Source of the DNA: Lichenicola sp965198575
GTDB taxonomy: Bacteria; Pseudomonadota; Alphaproteobacteria; Acetobacterales; Acetobacteraceae
DNA length: 64,000 nt
Direction: 5' to 3'
Assembly (NCBI RefSeq): GCF_965198575.1
Contig: NZ_OZ240671.1
Location: forward strand, 1,736,001-1,800,000
Positions 9,734 through 18,396 of the stretch are shown here, piece after piece (the first letter of the stretch is position 1; each line of letters starts with the position of its first letter). A program made the position numbers and the translations under genes. A model generated the notes under the pieces. That model was not told the origin of the DNA. It made no database searches and saw nothing but the letters and a program-made list of their open reading frames with translations.

Positions 9734-9914
9734 GTGCATCCTGTCAGCGTGCGATTTCGCGATGTTCACTGGCGACCTTCGCCGCTCAGGTCCCAATCGG
9801 CATGTCGGTCTTGGCGCCCCAAGAATCGGCGCCTGGTCTTGTGAGCGGCGTCTTAACCCTATCTACACGTTCCCCGCCTAACAGCTACAAACCCGCCCCG
9901 CCGACAGGACTTCC

Positions 9915-12900
9915 ATGGCTCGACCGCACCTTCTCGACATGCTCCGCGACCAGGTGCTGCTCTGCGATGGCGGCATGGGATCACGCGTGCAGATGCTCGA
10001 TCTCGATGTCGAGCGCGACTACTGGGACCGCGAGAACTGCACCGAGGTGCTGAACCTGTCCCGACCCGACCTGGTGCGCGAGATCCATCGCGGCTACTTC
10101 GAGGCCGGCGCAGACATGGTCGAGACCAACAGCTTCGGCGGCTCGCCGGTCACGCTGGGCGAGTTCGACCTGGGCGAGCGCGCCCACGAGATCAACCGCA
10201 TCGCCGGTGAGCTCGCCCGCGAGGCCGCCGACAGCTTCTCCGACGGCCGCCACCGCTACGTCGTGGGCTCGATCGGGCCCGGCACCAAGCTGCCCTCGCT
10301 CGGCAACATCGCCTACGACCCGCTCGAGGCCGCCCTCGCCGAGCAGTGCCGGGGGCTCATTGCCGGCGGCGTCGACGCGCTGCTGATCGAGACCTGCCAG
10401 GACACGCTGCAGATCAAGGCGGCGGTGAACGGCGCCAAGCTGGCCCGCCTGGAGGCCGGCACCGACACGCCGATCTTCGTCCAGGTGACGGTCGAGACCA
10501 CCGGCACCCTGCTGGTCGGGCCGGACATCGCCGCCGCCGCGACCGCGATCCACGCCCTCGACGTGCCCCTGCTCGGGCTGAACTGCGCCACCGGGCCGCA
10601 GGAGATGTCGGAGCATGTGCGCTGGCTCGCCGCCAACTGGCCCGGCCTGCTGTCGGTGCAGCCCAATGCCGGCCTGCCCGAACTGGTCGACGGCGCCACG
10701 CACTACCCGCTGGGTGCCGCCGACATGGCGAGCTGGATCGAGCGCTTCATCGAGGAGGACGGGCTCAACCTGGTCGGCGGCTGCTGCGGCACCGATGTCG
10801 GCCACATCCAGGCGCTCGACGCCATGCTGCGACGTCGTGCGGGGAGTGTGCGCCGCCCGGCTCCGGTGTTGCGCCGGCCGGTGTGGATCCCGTCGGTGGC
10901 CAGCCTGTACAGCCAGACGCCGTTGCGCCAGGAGAACAGCTATTTCTCGATCGGCGAGCGCTGCAACGCCAACGGATCGAAGAAGTGGCGTGAGTTGCAG
11001 GAAGCCGGCGACTGGGATGGCTGCGTATCGGTCGGGCGCGAACAGGCATCCGAGGGCTCGAACGCGCTCGACGTGTGCACGGCGTTCGTCGGCCGCAACG
11101 AGATCCGCGAAATGGACGAGGTCATCACCCGCTTCACCAGCTCGGTGAACGCGCCGCTGGTGATCGACAGCACCGAGACCCCGGTGATCGAGAGCGCGCT
11201 GAAGCTGCATGGCGGCAAGCCGATCATCAACTCGATCAATTTCGAGGATGGCGAGGGTGCCGCCACCGACCGCCTGATCCTGGCGCGCAAGTTCGGCGCC
11301 GCGGTGATCGCGCTCACCATCGACGAGGTGGGCATGGCGAAAACCCCGGAGGACAAGCTGCGCATCGCCGAGCGCCTGGTCGCCTTCGCCTGCGACAAGC
11401 ACGGCCTGCCGCAGTCGGACCTGATGATCGACCCGCTCACCTTCACGGTGGCGACGGGCAACGAAGACGACCGCAAGCTCGGCGCCTGGACGTTGGAAGG
11501 TATCCGGCTGATCCGCGACCGGTTCCCCGACATCCAGATCATTCTCGGGCTGTCCAACATCTCGTTCGGTCTGAACCCGGCGGCGCGTGCCGTGCTGAAC
11601 TCGGTGTTTCTCGATCATGCGGTTCGCGCGGGCATGTCCGGGGCGATCGTGCATGTCAGCAAGATCCGGCCGCTGCATCTGATCGCGCCCGAGGAAGCGC
11701 AGGTCGCCGACGATCTCATCTTCGATCGCAGGCGCGAGGGTTACGACCCGCTGAAGAAGCTGCTCGAGATCTTTGCCGATCGCAAGCTGGCAGACGCGGT
11801 CAAGAAGGTTCGTGCCGACACCGTGGAGGGCCGGCTGCGCGACCGCATCGTCGACGGCGACCGCAAAGGGCTGGAGGACGAGCTCAACGAAGCGATGGGC
11901 CGGATGCCGCCGCTGGACATCATCAACACCATCCTGCTCGACGGCATGAAGACCGTTGGCGAGCTGTTCGGCGCGGGCAAGATGCAGCTGCCGTTCGTGC
12001 TGCAATCCGCCGAGACGATGAAGGCGGCGGTGGCGCATCTCGAGCCGCACATGGAACGCGTCGAGGGCCAGCAGCGCGGCACCATCGTGCTGGCCACGGT
12101 GAAGGGCGACGTGCACGACATCGGCAAGAACCTGGTCGACATCATCCTCACCAACAATGGTTACCGGGTCTGGAACCTCGGCATCAAGGTGCCGCTCGCC
12201 GACATGCTGGCGGCCGTCCGCGAGCACAAGGCGGACGCGATCGGCATGTCCGGGCTGCTGGTGAAATCGACCGTGGTGATGCGCGAGAATCTCGAGGAGA
12301 TGGCGCGCCAGGGGCTGGACGTTCCGGTGCTGCTCGGCGGCGCGGCACTGACCCGCAACTATGTCGAGGAGGAGTGTGCGGCCGCCTATTCGCAGGATGG
12401 CGGACTCGGCCGCGTCGCCTATGCACGCGACGCGTTCGACGGGCTGTCGCTGATGGACAAGGTCGCCACCGGCCAGTTCGACGATTATCTCGGCGCCATC
12501 CAGACGAAGCGCCAGGGCTCCAAGGGCCGCACCAACAAGCGCGTGCCCGAGGTGGCGGACACCCGCGGCTTCCTGCCGGTCGATCTGCACGCGGCACGGA
12601 AGCGACGACAGGGCTTGAGCGGCGAGCACGCTGTGCCGGTGCCGCCATTCTGGGGACCGCGCGTGGTGGAAGCGACGCCGAACGCGGTGATCCCGTTCCT
12701 CAATGAGCGCAGCCTGTACCAGTTCCAGTGGGGCTTCCGGAAGCAGGGGCGGTCGCTCGAGGAGTTCCTGGGTTGGGCCAAGCAGGAGCTGCGCCCGGTG
12801 ATGAAGCGCATGCTCGCCCTCTGCGCCGAGCAGGACATCCTGAAGCCGCAAGCGATCTACGGCTACTGGAAGGCGGCTGGCCAGGGCAACGACCTGATCC

Positions 12901-13421
12901 TGTTCGAGCCGGACGGCATTACCGAGGCGACCCGCTTCTCGCTGCCGCGGCAATCCCGCGAGGACGGCGCCTGCATCGCCGATTTCGTGCGCGACGTCGA
13001 TGACGAGGTGCGCGACGTGATCGGGCTGCAGGTGGTGACGGTCGGCCAGAAGGCGTCCGACGTGGCGCGCGTCTGGTTCGAGGCCAACCGCTACCAGGAC
13101 TACCTGTATCTGCACGGGCTGTCGGTCGAGATGGCGGAGGCGATGGCCGAGTATGCGCACAAGCGGATGCGGGCCGAGCTCGGCTTCTCCGCCGAGGATG
13201 ATCGCGACATGGACAAGCTGCTGTCCCAGGGCTACCGCGGCTCGCGCTACTCGTTCGGCTATCCCGCCTGCCCGCGGCTCGAGGACCAGGAGCCGCTGCT
13301 GCGTCTGCTCGGTGCCGACCGGGTCGGGGTTTCGCTGTCGGATGGCTGGCAGCTGCATCCCGAGCAATCGACCAGCGCCCTGGTGATCTTCAACCGGTCG
13401 GCGAAGTACTTCGCGATCTAG
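9915..13421 (+). CDS. metH: cobalamin-dependent methionine synthase
   Basis: Transfers a methyl group from 5-methyltetrahydrofolate to homocysteine through methylcobalamin, the last step of methionine synthesis. Its 1168 residues carry all modules: homocysteine-binding barrel with zinc cysteines (GLNCATGP and GGCCGTDVGHI), pterin-binding barrel (about 345-630), four-helix cap, B12 domain with the histidine ligand motif GDVHDIGKNLV, and an AdoMet activation domain with RGSRYSFGYPACP. The ATG has AGGA five bases upstream. The 5' region shows no recognisable cobalamin riboswitch box. A strong intrinsic terminator follows, so it is probably monocistronic. Confidence 0.97.
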   Translation: MARPHLLDMLRDQVLLCDGGMGSRVQMLDLDVERDYWDRENCTEVLNLSRPDLVREIHRGYFEAGADMVETNSFGGSPVTLGEFDLGERAHEINRIAGELAREAADSFSDGRHRYVVGSIGPGTKLPSLGNIAYDPLEAALAEQCRGLIAGGVDALLIETCQDTLQIKAAVNGAKLARLEAGTDTPIFVQVTVETTGTLLVGPDIAAAATAIHALDVPLLGLNCATGPQEMSEHVRWLAANWPGLLSVQPNAGLPELVDGATHYPLGAADMASWIERFIEEDGLNLVGGCCGTDVGHIQALDAMLRRRAGSVRRPAPVLRRPVWIPSVASLYSQTPLRQENSYFSIGERCNANGSKKWRELQEAGDWDGCVSVGREQASEGSNALDVCTAFVGRNEIREMDEVITRFTSSVNAPLVIDSTETPVIESALKLHGGKPIINSINFEDGEGAATDRLILARKFGAAVIALTIDEVGMAKTPEDKLRIAERLVAFACDKHGLPQSDLMIDPLTFTVATGNEDDRKLGAWTLEGIRLIRDRFPDIQIILGLSNISFGLNPAARAVLNSVFLDHAVRAGMSGAIVHVSKIRPLHLIAPEEAQVADDLIFDRRREGYDPLKKLLEIFADRKLADAVKKVRADTVEGRLRDRIVDGDRKGLEDELNEAMGRMPPLDIINTILLDGMKTVGELFGAGKMQLPFVLQSAETMKAAVAHLEPHMERVEGQQRGTIVLATVKGDVHDIGKNLVDIILTNNGYRVWNLGIKVPLADMLAAVREHKADAIGMSGLLVKSTVVMRENLEEMARQGLDVPVLLGGAALTRNYVEEECAAAYSQDGGLGRVAYARDAFDGLSLMDKVATGQFDDYLGAIQTKRQGSKGRTNKRVPEVADTRGFLPVDLHAARKRRQGLSGEHAVPVPPFWGPRVVEATPNAVIPFLNERSLYQFQWGFRKQGRSLEEFLGWAKQELRPVMKRMLALCAEQDILKPQAIYGYWKAAGQGNDLILFEPDGITEATRFSLPRQSREDGACIADFVRDVDDEVRDVIGLQVVTVGQKASDVARVWFEANRYQDYLYLHGLSVEMAEAMAEYAHKRMRAELGFSAEDDRDMDKLLSQGYRGSRYSFGYPACPRLEDQEPLLRLLGADRVGVSLSDGWQLHPEQSTSALVIFNRSAKYFAI

Positions 13422-13453
13422 GTTGCTGCCGGACCGCCAGGCCAACACAGGCC

Positions 13454-13474
13454 ACTAACGTGACGTTAGTTTTT
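13454..13474 (+). terminator. intrinsic terminator of metH
   Basis: ACTAAC and GTTAGT form a 6-bp stem around GTGAC (the arms can extend to 8 bp), followed at once by a run of five T. It starts 33 bases after the metH stop. Stem plus T-tract is the classical Rho-independent arrangement. Confidence 0.8.
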
Positions 13475-13557
13475 CGTTGCGTATGTGGGACGACTGCCGC
13501 TATGGCTTCCTGACGGCGCGACATGGGTGTGCGCCTCCCCGGGAGGACAGCACTGCC

Positions 13558-15351
13558 ATGGCGGACCTGATCAGCAACGTCGAATTTACGTACAATTATG
13601 TCTCTGGTGCTTTCCCGACGAGTCCCGGCTCCGTATTCACCGCCTTCGGCAGCACCGGCACCATCGTCGACGTGGTGTTCGGCGCGTTGTACGGCCAGAC
13701 CAGCGGCGGCACGATCAACGCCGGCTATTTCGGCCATGTCGAATATAATGGTCCGATCGGGGCTGCTCCCTCGACCACGATGTTGACCATCGGCGACACG
13801 TCGGTGGTGGCAGCGGGAGCGACGTTCTACTCGAGCGGTGTGAACAAGCTTGTGTCGTCGAACGGCGGCCCGGGCTACACGGCGCAGGAAGGCTACGGCA
13901 CGCTGGAGATCGGCTCGACCGGCCTCCTCACCACGTTTGCCAACGGCATCAGCTTTGCCGGCATCGACAACACGCTCGTGCTCGACACATCCACCCCTAA
14001 CAATGCGTTACTGGGTACGATCAACAATTTCCAGGCCGCCGGCGACCAGATCGTCTTCAACGGTGTCGTCGACCACGCCGCCTCGATCACCGGCTACAGC
14101 AACGGCCAGCTGACCTACGTCAATGGTGGCACGACCTACAGCATCAAGCTCGGCGCCATGGGCAGTGGCGTCACCGCCTCGAACTTCACCGTCGGCGCAT
14201 CGGCGCTGGTCGAGGGCGGCAACAACTCCGCCTTCACCGGCGACCTGGTGATCAGCTACGCGACCTGCTTCCTGCGCGGCACGATGATCGCGACGCCAGC
14301 CGGCGAGAGGACGGTGGAAAGCCTGCGGGCGGGCGACCTGGTCACGGTGATCGAACACGGCGCCCAGGTCGGCAGAAAGCTTGCCTGGACCGGCGGACGA
14401 TCGATGCGAGCGGCTGAATTCGGCAATCGGGACGCGGCCTTTCCGGTCCGGATCGAGGCAGGCGCATTCTCCGATCACATTCCCCATCGTGACCTGCTGG
14501 TCACGGCCGAGCACTGCATCCTCACGCCGGCCGGGCTGATACCGGCGCGCATGCTGGTCAACGGCACGTCGATCGTGATCGAGCGCGACATGCCCGACTA
14601 CGACTTCTTCCATCTCGAGCTGCCGAACCACGGCATCCTGCTGTCCGAGGGCCTGACCACCGAGAGCTACCTGGATACCGGCAATCGCGGCCTGTTCGCG
14701 CCGGACACCGGTCGGACGGCCTCCCTCGCACCGTCGACGGGCGATGCCGCGGCGGTCGCGATGTCTGCAAGGGCGGCGCCGTTGGCCGTCACCCGCGCGC
14801 TGGTCGAGCCGATCTGGGACAAGCTTTCCGAGCGCGCCCAGCGTCCCGGTTTCTCGCGGCGCCCGCAGCTGCCGGCCCAGACCAGCCAGCCGGACCTGCG
14901 GCTGCTGCTCGATGACGGCGCCGAGCTCGCCGCCTGCTGGCACGATGAGCACCGCCACATGTTCCACATCCCACGCGGCGCCCAGCCGATGCGGCTGCTT
15001 TCGCGGTCGGCAGCGCCCTCCGAGATGGTCGGCCCGTTCATCGACGACCGGCGGATGCTGGGCGTGTCGGTCGACAAGCTGGTGCTCTGGGATGGCCTCG
15101 ACGAGCAGGTCATGTGGGTCGGGGGCATCCAGCTGGAGGGCTGGCACCGGGACGACACCGGGGACATGGACGGTGCGCGCTGGACCGACGGCAACGCCGA
15201 GCTCGACCTCCCACGCGCCGGACCCGAGACCTTTCTCGACATCCACCTGGCGGCGACCATGCTGTATCTCGACGATGTCGCCGTAGCGGCCGACCTCACG
15301 CCTGCACGGCTCCGACCCGAACCATCAACACCTGCACGTCTGGCCGCCTGA
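13558..15351 (+). CDS. Hint-domain exoprotein, candidate type I secretion substrate
   Basis: A 597-residue protein. Residues 1-235 are Gly/Asn/Thr-rich with beta-helix-like repetition (NTLVLDTSTPNNALLGTINN), typical of secreted adhesin-like proteins. Around residue 237 a Hint (hedgehog/intein) domain begins with CFLRGTMIATPAGERTVE, followed by LRAGDLV, the TAEHCILT histidine block and LPNHGILLSEGLTTESYLDTG. This is the bacterial Hint_2 pattern, known for possible self-cleavage at the Cys. A C-terminal region of about 230 residues has no obvious family. No Sec signal peptide is visible, consistent with T1SS export, but this link is inference. The ATG at 13558 has GGGAGGA upstream; an earlier ATG at 13477 lacks such a site. 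Confidence 0.8.
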   Translation: MADLISNVEFTYNYVSGAFPTSPGSVFTAFGSTGTIVDVVFGALYGQTSGGTINAGYFGHVEYNGPIGAAPSTTMLTIGDTSVVAAGATFYSSGVNKLVSSNGGPGYTAQEGYGTLEIGSTGLLTTFANGISFAGIDNTLVLDTSTPNNALLGTINNFQAAGDQIVFNGVVDHAASITGYSNGQLTYVNGGTTYSIKLGAMGSGVTASNFTVGASALVEGGNNSAFTGDLVISYATCFLRGTMIATPAGERTVESLRAGDLVTVIEHGAQVGRKLAWTGGRSMRAAEFGNRDAAFPVRIEAGAFSDHIPHRDLLVTAEHCILTPAGLIPARMLVNGTSIVIERDMPDYDFFHLELPNHGILLSEGLTTESYLDTGNRGLFAPDTGRTASLAPSTGDAAAVAMSARAAPLAVTRALVEPIWDKLSERAQRPGFSRRPQLPAQTSQPDLRLLLDDGAELAACWHDEHRHMFHIPRGAQPMRLLSRSAAPSEMVGPFIDDRRMLGVSVDKLVLWDGLDEQVMWVGGIQLEGWHRDDTGDMDGARWTDGNAELDLPRAGPETFLDIHLAATMLYLDDVAVAADLTPARLRPEPSTPARLAA

Positions 15352-15431
15352 CCGGTCGCAGAACGCGGAACGATCCCGTAGGCTCGCCATCGTCGCCGGA
15401 TTCGCCGCGGCGGACGGGGGACCAGGCCTGG

Positions 15432-15785
15432 ATGGAGCAGCACACGACGGCCGAGACCATCTTCACGGCTCTCTGGGCCAGGGTTGGTGCGATTGCCCCG
15501 GCTCCGACCCGGGCATTGGCCCAGGAGCTGGGCGACCAGGCGATGCAGTGCATTGCCGACACACTCGGCCGCCGGCATGAGGGGGTGGTGCGCTCCAGCG
15601 CCGCGGTGCTCGAAACGTTGGTCGAGCTCTGGGCGGTCTGCGGCCTCACTCCGGACGAGATCTGGATCGAGCTGCACAAGCGCGAGCAGCTCGGCAGCCT
15701 GCTGATGCAGCTCAACCAGGCGCAGAGTCGCACCCCGCGCCGGCTGCTCAAGCCCTGGAAGGTCGACAGCACCAAGCTGCCCTGA
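15432..15785 (+). CDS. HisE-like (MazG-fold) protein, catalytic residues missing
   Basis: About 117 residues aligning by eye with phosphoribosyl-ATP pyrophosphatase (HisE): T-x-x-L-x-x-x-L-G-x-x-A, then VVRSSAAVLETLVELWAVCG, then LTPDEIWIELHKRE, matching the HisE layout including its C-terminal DEVWxELxxRE block. The metal-binding acids of HisE (GEEAxE and ESAD) are replaced by GDQAMQ and SSAA, so pyrophosphohydrolase activity is unlikely. It may be a regulatory or diverged paralogue. The ATG at 15432 is the first in-frame start that places the fold at the N-terminus; its ribosome site is poor. It lies between the Hint gene and cvpA. Confidence 0.65.
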   Translation: MEQHTTAETIFTALWARVGAIAPAPTRALAQELGDQAMQCIADTLGRRHEGVVRSSAAVLETLVELWAVCGLTPDEIWIELHKREQLGSLLMQLNQAQSRTPRRLLKPWKVDSTKLP

Positions 15786-15917
15786 TCATGCCCGTGATGT
15801 CATGCCGTCGCGCGCAGCAGCCATGATGGGGCTGGTGTCCTGGCGGCGTCGGGGCGATATAGCCGCCATCGTGATCCCGACCTTCCTCCCCGCTCTTGCG
15901 CGCCTGCCCCGGTCTCG

Positions 15918-16466
15918 ATGAACTGGGTGGACCTCGTCGTGCTGGCGGTCCTGCTGCTGTCCGCCCTGATCGGGCTGATGCGTGGCGGTGCTCGCGAGAT
16001 CCTCGGGCTCTGCGCCTGGATTGCCGCGGCGGTGCTGGCGACCCGGCTCTATCCGCAGGCGCTGCCGTTGTCGCGCCGGCTGATCGGCGACGACGCGGTA
16101 GCCGATCCGGTGGCCTTCCTGGTGGTGTTCGCGGTGCTGCTGATCGCCTTCCTGCTGGTGGCAGCGGCACTCGGCAGCCTGGTACGCGGCTCGCTGCTGG
16201 GCGGACTCGACCGGCTGGTAGGCTTCGGATTCGGCCTGATCCGCGGTGCGGCGGTCCTGGTGATCGCCTATCTGGTGGCGGTGCCGCTGCTGCCGGTTTC
16301 GGAATGGCCGGTATTCCTGCGCGACAGCCGCAGCCTGCCCTATGTTCATGCGGGCGCCGTGTTCGTGGCTGCCCGACTGCCGGACAAGTTCCGGCCCAAC
16401 CTCGGCCCACTACCCACAGGCCCGCTGCCCATCGACGGGACCGCCGGGGAAGACCATGCCACCTGA
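15918..16466 (+). CDS. cvpA: CvpA family inner-membrane protein
   Basis: A 182-residue protein with four predicted transmembrane helices (LVVLAVLLLSALIGLMRGG, ILGLCAWIAAAVLATRLY, VAFLVVFAVLLIAFLLVAAAL, AAVLVIAYLVAVPLLPV) and the characteristic LMRGGAREILGL and LDRLVGFGFGLIRG motifs. CvpA is named for colicin V production in E. coli and is widely linked to purF and envelope homeostasis; its molecular role is unsettled. Here it sits 37 bp ahead of purF on the same strand, the common cvpA-purF arrangement. Confidence 0.9.
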   Translation: MNWVDLVVLAVLLLSALIGLMRGGAREILGLCAWIAAAVLATRLYPQALPLSRRLIGDDAVADPVAFLVVFAVLLIAFLLVAAALGSLVRGSLLGGLDRLVGFGFGLIRGAAVLVIAYLVAVPLLPVSEWPVFLRDSRSLPYVHAGAVFVAARLPDKFRPNLGPLPTGPLPIDGTAGEDHAT

Positions 16467-16503
16467 GCTCAGCACGCCGCACCGCCGGCAGGAGACGCCC
16501 GCC

Positions 16504-18060
16504 ATGACCGATCCGTTTGGCCAGTCCGACTCCCATTCGGACACGGCGTTCATGGACGCGGCCCCGCTCGGCCCGCATGACGACGACAAGCCGCACGAGG
16601 AATGCGGCGTGTTCGGCATCTGGAACGCCCACGATGCCGGCGCCATGACCGCACTCGGGCTGCACGCGCTGCAGCATCGCGGCCAGGAAGCCACCGGCAT
16701 CGTCTCGTTCGACAAGACCGCCCAAGTCGACGGTGCGCGCTTCCACACCCACAAGGGCCTGGGCCTGGTCGGCGACGTGTTCGGCGACGCGCGCATCATC
16801 GGCGCCCTGCCCGGCCACGCCGCGGTCGGCCACAACCGCTACGCCACCACCGGCGCCACCATCATCCGCAACGTGCAGCCGCTCTATGCCGAGTTCGAGT
16901 TCGGCGGCCTGGCGGTCGGCCATAACGGCAACCTGACCAACGCCACCAACCTGCGCCGCGCGCTGGTCCGCCGCGGCTGCATCTTCCAGTCGACCACCGA
17001 CAGCGAGGTGTTCATCCACCTGATCGCGATCAGCCTGTACTCGTCCGTCACCGACCGGCTGACCGACGCGCTTAAGCAGGTGATCGGCGCCTACTCGCTG
17101 GTGGTGCTGAGCCAGGAGGCGCTGATCGGGGTGCGCGATCCGCTCGGCGTGCGGCCGCTGATCCTGGGCCGCATCGACCAGCCGCCGGAGAACGGCCGCG
17201 ACCAGAAGCCGGCCTGGGTGCTGGCCAGCGAGAGCTGCGCGCTGGACATCGTCGGCGCGGAGTTCGTGCGCGACGTGGAGCCGGGCGAGATCGTCATCAT
17301 CAACGATGACGGCGTGCGCAGCATCCGGCCGTTCGGCAACCACGCGGGTCGGTTCTGCGTGTTCGAGTACATCTATTTCGCCCGCCCGGACTCGGTGTTG
17401 GACGGCCACGGCGTGTACGAGGCGCGCAAGCGGATCGGGCTGGAGCTGGCCCGCGAGAGCTCCATCGACGCCGACGTGATCGTGCCGGTGCCGGACTCCG
17501 GCGTGCCGTCGGCGATCGGTTTCGCGGCGGCGAGCGGCATTCCGTTCGAGCTCGGCATCATCCGCAACCACTATGTCGGCCGCACCTTCATCGAGCCGAC
17601 CGACCAGATCCGCAACCTGGGCGTGAAGCTGAAGCACTCGGCGAACCGCGCCGTGATCGAGGGCAAGCGGGTGATCCTGGTCGACGACTCGATCGTTCGC
17701 GGCACCACTAGCCGCAAGATCGTCGAGATGGTGCGCGCCGCCGGAGCCGCCGAGGTGCACATGCGGATCTCGTCGCCGCCGACCACGCATTCCTGCTTCT
17801 ACGGCATCGATACGCCGGAGCGCGGCAAGCTGCTGGCCGCCAACCACGACACCGACGAGATGGCCCGGCTGATCGGCGCCGACAGCCTGGCCTTCATCTC
17901 GCTGGACGGGCTCTACCGCGCACTCGGCCGCCCCGAGGGTCGCGATCCCGGGATGCCGCACTACTGCGACGCCTGCTTCACCGGCGACTACCCGATCAGC
18001 CTGGTGGATCACGACGAGAACAGCAGGGCGCGGCCGACCCAGCTCTCGGAGACACGTTAG
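16504..18060 (+). CDS. purF: amidophosphoribosyltransferase
   Basis: First committed step of purine synthesis: glutamine plus PRPP to phosphoribosylamine. The 518-residue protein has an N-terminal propeptide of about 33 residues ending before Cys34 (EECGVFGIW), the class II glutamine amidotransferase nucleophile exposed by cleavage. The Ntn domain continues through HRGQEATGI and GHNGNLTN; the phosphoribosyltransferase domain has the PRPP loop VILVDDSIVRGTT. The C-terminal YCDACFTGDYP motif suggests the Bacillus-type iron-sulfur form. The ATG at 16504 has AGGAGA upstream; the frame is open earlier, but only over the end of cvpA. Confidence 0.96.
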   Translation: MTDPFGQSDSHSDTAFMDAAPLGPHDDDKPHEECGVFGIWNAHDAGAMTALGLHALQHRGQEATGIVSFDKTAQVDGARFHTHKGLGLVGDVFGDARIIGALPGHAAVGHNRYATTGATIIRNVQPLYAEFEFGGLAVGHNGNLTNATNLRRALVRRGCIFQSTTDSEVFIHLIAISLYSSVTDRLTDALKQVIGAYSLVVLSQEALIGVRDPLGVRPLILGRIDQPPENGRDQKPAWVLASESCALDIVGAEFVRDVEPGEIVIINDDGVRSIRPFGNHAGRFCVFEYIYFARPDSVLDGHGVYEARKRIGLELARESSIDADVIVPVPDSGVPSAIGFAAASGIPFELGIIRNHYVGRTFIEPTDQIRNLGVKLKHSANRAVIEGKRVILVDDSIVRGTTSRKIVEMVRAAGAAEVHMRISSPPTTHSCFYGIDTPERGKLLAANHDTDEMARLIGADSLAFISLDGLYRALGRPEGRDPGMPHYCDACFTGDYPISLVDHDENSRARPTQLSETR

Positions 18061-18160
18061 TCCGCACACGTGACCGTGATCGACGAACGATTGGAACCGG
18101 CACCCTGAAACGATCCGTGCGACGTTGCTGTCCCATCAGCTGCAACAGGAGCACGGACGA

Positions 18161-18391
18161 ATGGTCGATTTCAGCCTGATCAAGGAACATGCCGAAGTCA
18201 TCGGCGCCGACGGCGTGCATGTGGGGACCGTGGATCATGTCCAGGGCGACCGCATCAAGCTGACGAAGCAGGACTCCTCGGACCAGCATCACCACTTCAT
18301 CGCGACCGCGCTGGTCGCCGAGATCGAGGACGGCACGGTGCGGCTGTCGGCCAATGCCGATGTTGCCGTCACCTTCGAGGAAGCCGAATAG
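18161..18391 (+). CDS. DUF2171 domain protein
   Basis: A 76-residue single-domain protein of the DUF2171 type: FSLIKEHAEVIGADGVHVGTV, then DRIKLTK, a His-rich DQHHHFI and a closing beta segment. This is the PRC-barrel-like small beta fold seen in many alphaproteobacterial stress or hypothetical proteins; function unknown. The start at 18161 is set by AGGAG about nine bases upstream; an earlier in-frame ATG lacks one. It lies 5 bp before the SDR gene, so the two are probably co-transcribed. Confidence 0.75.
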   Translation: MVDFSLIKEHAEVIGADGVHVGTVDHVQGDRIKLTKQDSSDQHHHFIATALVAEIEDGTVRLSANADVAVTFEEAE

Positions 18392-18396
18392 GCTTC

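Noticed and set aside
9797..9914. Possible cobalamin or SAM riboswitch before metH
   Set aside because: Only 118 bases, no B12-box and no recognisable SAM or SAH aptamer core; GGCGCC repeats alone are not enough.
9981..13448. 1155-codon open frame antisense to metH
   Set aside because: Pure shadow of metH; composition is low-complexity Arg/Ala/His and no motif is seen.
15748..18069. Long minus-strand frame over cvpA-purF
   Set aside because: The plus strand holds two recognisable genes with ribosome sites; this frame has none of these signs.
18090..18130. EcfG-type stress promoter (GGAAC ... CGTG) before the DUF2171 gene
   Set aside because: The -35 is a match, but the -10 is only partial and spacing is borderline; not reported as a feature.
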